Positions 59,161 to 64,000 of a DNA stretch of 64,000 bases are shown one piece after another. The stretch is from Proteiniphilum sp. X52 (GTDB lineage: Bacteria > Bacteroidota > Bacteroidia > Bacteroidales > Dysgonomonadaceae), in NCBI RefSeq assembly GCF_003712195.1, contig NZ_RDSD01000005.1:62001-126000 (forward strand), given 5' to 3'. The position numbers were made by a program, and so were the translations under genes. Numbering within the stretch: the first letter of the stretch is position 1; the number at the start of each line of letters is the position of its first letter. The notes under the pieces are model-generated. The model saw nothing but the letters and a program-made list of their open reading frames with translations, ran no database searches and had not been told where the DNA came from.

Positions 59161-60432
59161 TTACAATGTTTTTAGCTGGAGATTCCTCCAAAGCACTTTA
59201 ATACCTCCTCCGTCATGGATTTGCAAAGCGATGCGTCCTTGTGCCTTGCCTATCTTCTCGTCGGTCAGGTCAACCATCTCTTCTCCATTCAGGAAAGTCT
59301 TTACGTTGTCACCTTTTACCAGGATACGCAAGGTATTCCACTCGCCCTCTTTCAATATTTCTTCCTTTTCATCGGGAATCTGTGCCAGCCATCCACGTCC
59401 GTAGGACTCATAGATGCCGCCGGTGTCATGCCCTTTGGGTGCCACTTCCACCTGCCAGCCATTCACAATGGCGCCCGGTTCCACGAATGAGCGGATGAAG
59501 ACACCGGAATTACCGTCAGCTTCCTGCTTGAATTCGACGGTCAGGTCGAAATCATCGTAGTATTCACGTGTGGCAAGATAGCCGTACTGTTTGTCCGGGC
59601 CGCTTTCGCATACCAGAAGGCCATCCTGTACATACCATTTTTCGGTTCCGTAGATTTCCCATCCGTGCAGATCAGTGCCATTGAACAGGCTTACCTCTTT
59701 GGTTTTGCGGGGTAATTCCTTGATCTTCACATTCCGGAACCATGCGGCCGAACCGTGGTCTTGCAGGCAGATCACGCCTTTGCGCGCCAATCCGTATTCG
59801 GGAGCGTTTTCCCATTTGCCGCTGTGCTTGCGCGCAAACCAATCCTCTGTCCAGGCCTCGAACTCAATCACCTTTTCTCCGTTGAGCCAATGCTCCACAT
59901 GGCCATTATCGAAAACGATCCTGGAGTTGTTCCATTCTCCTGCCGGTTTGATAATGGTCTTTTCCGGATCGGTGGTGTGCATGGCATAATCGGCCGCTGT
60001 TTTCTGCCAATCTTCCAACGGTTCGGGGAATCCGAGGTCGTCGATCAATTGGTATTCCGGGCCGGTCACATAGGGAACGGCAAACTTGGGATGTTCGACC
60101 ACGTGGTACAGCACCCCGCTGTTACCGCCGTCGGCAATTTTCCAGTCCCATGCCAGTTCGAAATTTTCATACGTTTTTTCGGTAACGATGTAACCGTGTT
60201 CATCGGCGCCTTCACCCTTGGCCTGTATCATGCCGTCTTCAGCAAACCAGGGAGCGGTCAGTTCCTCGCCATTGTAATCGCGCCACCCATTGAGTGTGGT
60301 GCCGTCGAACAGCAATTCCCATCCCTCGGCAATCTCCTGTTGCGTCAGCGTGTTGTGCTTCGCTTCACCTGTGCAACCTGTCGTCAAAATAGTCATACTC
60401 ATTAGAGCCAATAAAATAAATTTAGCATTCAT
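59161..60432 (-). CDS. Two-domain DUF1080 lipoprotein (3-keto-disaccharide hydrolase type)
   Basis: 423 residues: a lipobox (MTILTTGC, Cys20), then two concanavalin-like DUF1080 domains (about 35-235 with WELLFDGTTLNGWRDYNG and 245-423 with VSLFNGTDLHGWEIYG), so the protein is an internal duplication. The family includes 3-keto-glycoside hydrolases. Likely surface or periplasmic sugar use; the exact substrate is unknown. Confidence 0.85.
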   Translation of the reverse strand: MNAKFILLALMSMTILTTGCTGEAKHNTLTQQEIAEGWELLFDGTTLNGWRDYNGEELTAPWFAEDGMIQAKGEGADEHGYIVTEKTYENFELAWDWKIADGGNSGVLYHVVEHPKFAVPYVTGPEYQLIDDLGFPEPLEDWQKTAADYAMHTTDPEKTIIKPAGEWNNSRIVFDNGHVEHWLNGEKVIEFEAWTEDWFARKHSGKWENAPEYGLARKGVICLQDHGSAAWFRNVKIKELPRKTKEVSLFNGTDLHGWEIYGTEKWYVQDGLLVCESGPDKQYGYLATREYYDDFDLTVEFKQEADGNSGVFIRSFVEPGAIVNGWQVEVAPKGHDTGGIYESYGRGWLAQIPDEKEEILKEGEWNTLRILVKGDNVKTFLNGEEMVDLTDEKIGKAQGRIALQIHDGGGIKVLWRNLQLKTL

Positions 60433-60480
60433 CGCTTCTTTTTTAAAGGATTAAACTTTGCAGTGTGATAATATTGAATG

Positions 60481-60488
60481 CAAAGGTA
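60481..60488 (-). promoter_or_regulatory. Promoter -7 box of the DUF1080 gene
   Basis: Minus-strand TACCTTTG fits TAnnTTTG, 48 bases before the start. Confidence 0.5.
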
Positions 60489-60516
60489 CTGAAATGATGT
60501 TGATATGAAAGTGTTT

Positions 60517-61359
60517 TTATGAAAATTCTCCGGAAGACAACCATCCTTGTTCTTTAAGGTATTGTTCTGACTTTTTCACATTGCCGCATTTTTTTATGAC
60601 CTCTTTGACAAATTCGTAATCGGTGATTTGCGGGTTGCGTTCCATGAGCATTCGAACGGAACGATCCACCACTTTATTATTGATCAACCGGGCATTTACC
60701 ATACGGTTTCCTTCCACTCTTCCCAACCGTATCAATACCGTAGTGCTGATCATGTCGAAGATCATTTTCTGTGCCGTCCCGCATTTCATCCGGGTACTTC
60801 CTGTGACAAATTCAGGTCCGGTAATCACTTCGATTGGGAAATCGGAGTATTGCGAAATGAGCGAGTCCGGATTGTTGACGATCGAACCGCAGGGAATACC
60901 GTTTTCACGGCATTTTTTTAAGGCGGCCAACACAAAGGGAGTTATTCCGCTGGCAGATATGCCTATTACGATATCCTTGGGAGATATGTTTTCTTTTTGC
61001 AGGGAATGCCAGCCTTCTATCTCATCATCTTCTTTTTCTTCGAGGGCGAAGACGAGATTTTGCACTCCCCCGGCAAGAATCACGTTTATGATCCCTTTTT
61101 CTATCCCATAAGTATTGGGTAGCTCAATGACGTCGAGCACGGCCAGCCGTCCCCCGGACCCACATCCCAGATAAAACATCCTGCCCCCGTTTTTTAATTG
61201 CCGCTCGATGGCACTTATCAATTTCCCTATTTCCGGTAAAACTTTTTCGATGGCCAAGGCCACGATTTTGTTTTCGGTATTGATATTGCGGATTAGTTCA
61301 TCCACCGTTTTCTTTTCCAGATCATCATATCTGGATGGTTGTTCTGTTAATCTGACCAT
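60517..61359 (-). CDS. murQ: N-acetylmuramic acid 6-phosphate etherase MurQ
   Basis: 280 residues with the SIS domain GCGSGGRLAVLD, GISASGITPFV and TGSTRMKCGTAQK, plus Glu-containing catalytic region. It splits MurNAc 6-phosphate to GlcNAc 6-phosphate and lactate. With the MFS transporter and kinase gene upstream it makes a MurNAc-use cluster similar in content to murTKQ of Tannerella. Confidence 0.94.
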   Translation of the reverse strand: MVRLTEQPSRYDDLEKKTVDELIRNINTENKIVALAIEKVLPEIGKLISAIERQLKNGGRMFYLGCGSGGRLAVLDVIELPNTYGIEKGIINVILAGGVQNLVFALEEKEDDEIEGWHSLQKENISPKDIVIGISASGITPFVLAALKKCRENGIPCGSIVNNPDSLISQYSDFPIEVITGPEFVTGSTRMKCGTAQKMIFDMISTTVLIRLGRVEGNRMVNARLINNKVVDRSVRMLMERNPQITDYEFVKEVIKKCGNVKKSEQYLKEQGWLSSGEFS

Positions 61360-61412
61360 TTGTTCTCAATTTGTTACATCCATCTTTTTGATGGTTGGTT
61401 CATATGCTGATA

Positions 61413-62672
61413 TTACTTTTTTAGTCCCGCTTTATGCCCGGCTATCGCATAATAAAGGATATACAGATAACAGGGGATAAATAACCAGTAGGCTTTCTGA
61501 AAATCCATTGCTTCACTCACCATGCCTGTCGTCTTAACGGCATCGAGGATAAATCCGAACACCAGAGGAAGAATGGCCCCTCCCACAATAGCCATCACCA
61601 ATATGGATGACCCCGATTGGGTGAATTTTCCCAACTTGTCGATGGCCAATGCCCAGATCGCGCCCCACATCAGGGAATGGGCAAATCCCAATGCTCCCAG
61701 GCAGTAGATGGCCTGTTGCGCGGGAAGCCGGACAAGACAAAATGATGCGGACAAGGCGATCAGGGAAAACAGGATCAATGCCTTCTTCTGATGCATCACC
61801 TGCAATAGAAAGATGCTGACAATATATCCGATGACCAATCCAAAGGAAACAATACCTGAATACTGCGCCGGATTATCAAGGCCGATAGCTTTGGCAAAAT
61901 CAATCGCCGATGCCATGGGAAGGGTTTCCACGCCTACATAAATAAATAATGCGATAGCTCCCAGAATCAGGTGCGGAAACTGCCCTATACTTGTTTTCTT
62001 ATTTGCCCCAAGCATTTCACTATTGCTGTTTGCGTCTGGCATATCCTCTTCCTCTCCAACGGCCTTCACTTCAGGCAGGGAGACGAAAAAAATGAGGATT
62101 GCCAGCAGGATGATCACTCCCGCGGCCAGTCCGAAGGGAATGTAGGCCTGATCCATTAACGGATTTTTCACATCAATGAACAAGCTGAGGAAAATAGGGC
62201 CGAGGAACCATGCCGATTTGTTCATGATTCCCATGAAACACATGCGTTGTGCAGCCTTTTCTATTGGCCCGCAAATAGTAACATATGGATTGACAGCCGC
62301 CTGCAACAAGGTATTCCCTATTCCCCCGATAAAAGAAGCTGCCAGAAACATATAAAAACCGTCCATGGAAGCAGTCATGTTGGCCGAAGGAATAAATAAC
62401 AGCATCCCCAAAGCCATGATCAATAATGCTATGACCATGGATTTCTTGTACCCGATCTTCTTTATCAGCATGCCCGCAGGCCTTCCGAAAATCAAAAAGG
62501 CGGAAAAAGTCGCTGTCAATACCATGTAGGACATTCCTTTGCTCAAGGAGAAAGCCCCTTCAAGGATGGGCACCATGATGCCATTGATCCCCACACCGAA
62601 GCCAATAATGAAAAATGCGATCCCGATAATCAAGAGCGGGAACAAATAATTCGATTTATATTTTTTGTTCAT
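61413..62672 (-). CDS. MFS sugar transporter, probable MurNAc uptake
   Basis: 419 residues with 12 predicted membrane helices and the FucP/GluP-type pattern (IGFGVGINGIMVPIL; FGRPAGMLIKKIGYKKSM). Located 53 bases before murQ and 75 after the kinase remnant. The substrate is inferred from the neighbours as MurNAc or a related amino sugar. Confidence 0.82.
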   Translation of the reverse strand: MNKKYKSNYLFPLLIIGIAFFIIGFGVGINGIMVPILEGAFSLSKGMSYMVLTATFSAFLIFGRPAGMLIKKIGYKKSMVIALLIMALGMLLFIPSANMTASMDGFYMFLAASFIGGIGNTLLQAAVNPYVTICGPIEKAAQRMCFMGIMNKSAWFLGPIFLSLFIDVKNPLMDQAYIPFGLAAGVIILLAILIFFVSLPEVKAVGEEEDMPDANSNSEMLGANKKTSIGQFPHLILGAIALFIYVGVETLPMASAIDFAKAIGLDNPAQYSGIVSFGLVIGYIVSIFLLQVMHQKKALILFSLIALSASFCLVRLPAQQAIYCLGALGFAHSLMWGAIWALAIDKLGKFTQSGSSILVMAIVGGAILPLVFGFILDAVKTTGMVSEAMDFQKAYWLFIPCYLYILYYAIAGHKAGLKK

Positions 62673-62747
62673 AATGGATATTTAATTGTTATGCGTGAAG
62701 TGTAGTTTCCCACACGGAGTGTTTAAATGCTTAAATCTTGAGGATCC

Positions 62748-63140
62748 CTAAATTTGATGATATGCGATAAGGCCTTCCATGGGGCTTTGGATGATTTTTC
62801 CCGTCTCCATTCCGAATTCGTTCGCGATAAGCGTCAGAGTATCTTTAAACACCCAGCCTATACTTCCCACGCAATTAAACAGATAAGCGGAGTAATCCGG
62901 GTAATGCACGATAATATTCCTGAAAAAATCACGGAAGCATTCCCGTTTCACATTTTCACTATAATCATGTCCGAACACCTGCTCCCCGCCCAGAAATCGG
63001 GTGAAAGACGCACAGTAACGGTTAGGCATGGGATCAGCGTAGACACGGTCGATTAATTCATCGGGGGAAACCCTGTACACATTATAGAAGTGTTCCCGAA
63101 TATCGTGCGGCATGTGGCCGCGGATAAAATCCCTGATCAT
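62748..63140 (-). pseudogene. Truncated BadF-type sugar kinase (MurK-like C-terminal half)
   Basis: 130 residues that match only the C-terminal half of BadF/GlcNAc-kinase-like proteins (RVSPDELIDRVYADPMPNR; NCVGSIGWVFKDTLTLIANE; PMEGLIAYH). The ATP-binding N-terminal part is missing, and the sequence immediately upstream (63,141-63,188) does not encode it. In other species this gene phosphorylates MurNAc before MurQ acts. Confidence 0.75.
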
Positions 63141-63188
63141 GGATATTTTAGTGCTTTAAGTTATTCTTTTACTATTAGCTGGCCCTGT

Positions 63189-64000
63189 TCATCTGTTGTT
63201 TTCCCTGATACGGTTTATCACCCTGTCGAATGTTCCCAGCGGATAGTTGTTGGGCTGTCCGTACCAGAAGAAGGACCCGTATCCCTCGTAGTCTTTTGCT
63301 TTTATATGGGGATCGGTGGCCAGGTAGCTGGGTATATCATTTGTATAGGCGGCTACGGACACTTTTTGGCCGGGCCATAAATCCCTGATGGCAATGGCAA
63401 ATTCAGTGGTTGCCTCCCTTGAAAGTCCCACCAACTTCCAATCCCCGATATTTAACGTCTGCACATACACCGGCATGTCAGTGGGGGGTATTCCGTTTTG
63501 CTCGTAATGGGCCAACATGCGTTTTGCCCAACGGACATCTCTCCGGGCAATACCATCGGCGGGATTGGCTTCCGCATTTTTCAAATATACTTCTACCTGC
63601 TCCCGGCTCCAAGGGGTGACCGGAATAGAAATGGTGTCGAGGTGGAAAGATATATCGCCTTGAATGGGAGACATTGTTTTCTTTAAAACAGACATCACAT
63701 TGTCAGCCAATTGTTTGCCTGTGGCGCGAAAAGTGGTGTTAGGATTGATATCGCCGGCGCACCCTTGAAGGAATACACTGTTTTGGATGCCTGCGGCAGA
63801 TTCTATGATGCTTCTGGCATACCCCGGAAAGTTAGCGCTTGCGATAAAACGGTTTACTTCGGGATCAGCTACGACTGGGTGGCATCCGGTTAAGAACAAG
63901 ACCGATTTTTCATTGTCTTTTTTGGAAATGATTTGTACTACGTCAACCGTATTATCATAGACTGCGTTCTCCATTTTCAGACTCCTGTTTCTCCCGATAG
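63189..64000 (-). CDS. Neutral/alkaline ceramidase-family protein (partial)
   Basis: Open to the window edge; about 270 residues of the C-terminal part. Family features: GRNRS upstream of the first Met at 63,974, VLFLTGCHPVV, QGCAGDINP and a long beta-rich remainder. The family contains neutral ceramidases, and in Bacteroidetes many members of uncertain activity. The missing N-terminus lies beyond 64,000. Confidence 0.75.
   Translation of the reverse strand, partial: IGRNRSLKMENAVYDNTVDVVQIISKKDNEKSVLFLTGCHPVVADPEVNRFIASANFPGYARSIIESAAGIQNSVFLQGCAGDINPNTTFRATGKQLADNVMSVLKKTMSPIQGDISFHLDTISIPVTPWSREQVEVYLKNAEANPADGIARRDVRWAKRMLAHYEQNGIPPTDMPVYVQTLNIGDWKLVGLSREATTEFAIAIRDLWPGQKVSVAAYTNDIPSYLATDPHIKAKDYEGYGSFFWYGQPNNYPLGTFDRVINRIRENNR

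Overview
The window looks like a chromosomal segment of a Bacteroidetes bacterium, most like the Bacteroidales (Dysgonomonas/Proteiniphilum/Petrimonas type). The reasons are the gene content (TlpA/DUF4369 lipoprotein, Mla permease-ATPase-MCE cluster, two-domain DUF1080 lipoprotein, MurNAc catabolism genes), repeated promoter -7 boxes of the form TAnnTTTG, and A-rich leaders instead of strong Shine-Dalgarno sites. The genus cannot be fixed from sequence reading alone.

Left host arm (1-15,748): the start of a TPR lipoprotein-type regulator on the minus strand, a possible small RNA, a TlpA-like thiol oxidoreductase, mlaE-mlaF-mlaD with an N-acetylmuramoyl-L-alanine amidase and a second MCE protein, dnaA with an overlapping phosphoesterase gene, rnhB, a small outer-membrane barrel, and the tex/radA pair transcribed divergently. 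It ends at a tRNA-Cys gene.

Prophage (about 15,806-51,837, 36 kb): the element sits between two 68-bp direct repeats that contain the 3' end of tRNA-Cys and its intrinsic terminator. A rightward tyrosine integrase lies at the left end and a rightward CI-like repressor at the right end. Nearly everything between runs leftward. In transcription order these are: early regulators and small replication-region genes (51.2-47.6 kb), a VapE-like replication ATPase, an AT-rich repeat-bearing origin candidate (46.07-46.36 kb), the head genes (S49 protease, capsid, terminase), a cargo island (32.2-37.7 kb), portal, connector-like genes, tape measure, holin, DUF5675 lysis-type protein, spanin, baseplate-like genes and a receptor-binding tail protein with sialidase-type Asp-boxes.

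The cargo island separates terminase from portal, which are usually adjacent. It holds a promoter-driven three-gene cassette headed by a TIGR04255-family protein, a membrane-anchored DEDDh exonuclease with a BRCT domain, a HicAB toxin-antitoxin pair with a palindromic operator, three translationally coupled small genes, and two strongly structured RNA regions. This is the best place to look for an undescribed anti-phage or superinfection-exclusion system.

A second unusual feature is the attachment site. Joining attR to attL in the excised circle recreates a 66-codon ORF whose stop codon overlaps the integrase start codon; integration breaks it. Just outside attR a fragment of a related portal gene is fused to the first codons of a host gene, which points to an earlier related prophage in the same site.

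Right host arm (51,838-64,000): repeat-rich intergenic DNA, a coiled-coil stress-type protein, adk-obgE-pgeF, a lipoprotein superoxide dismutase, ftsH, rsfS, a DUF1080 lipoprotein, then a MurNAc-use cluster (murQ, MFS transporter, a truncated sugar-kinase gene) and the end of a ceramidase-family gene that runs off the window.
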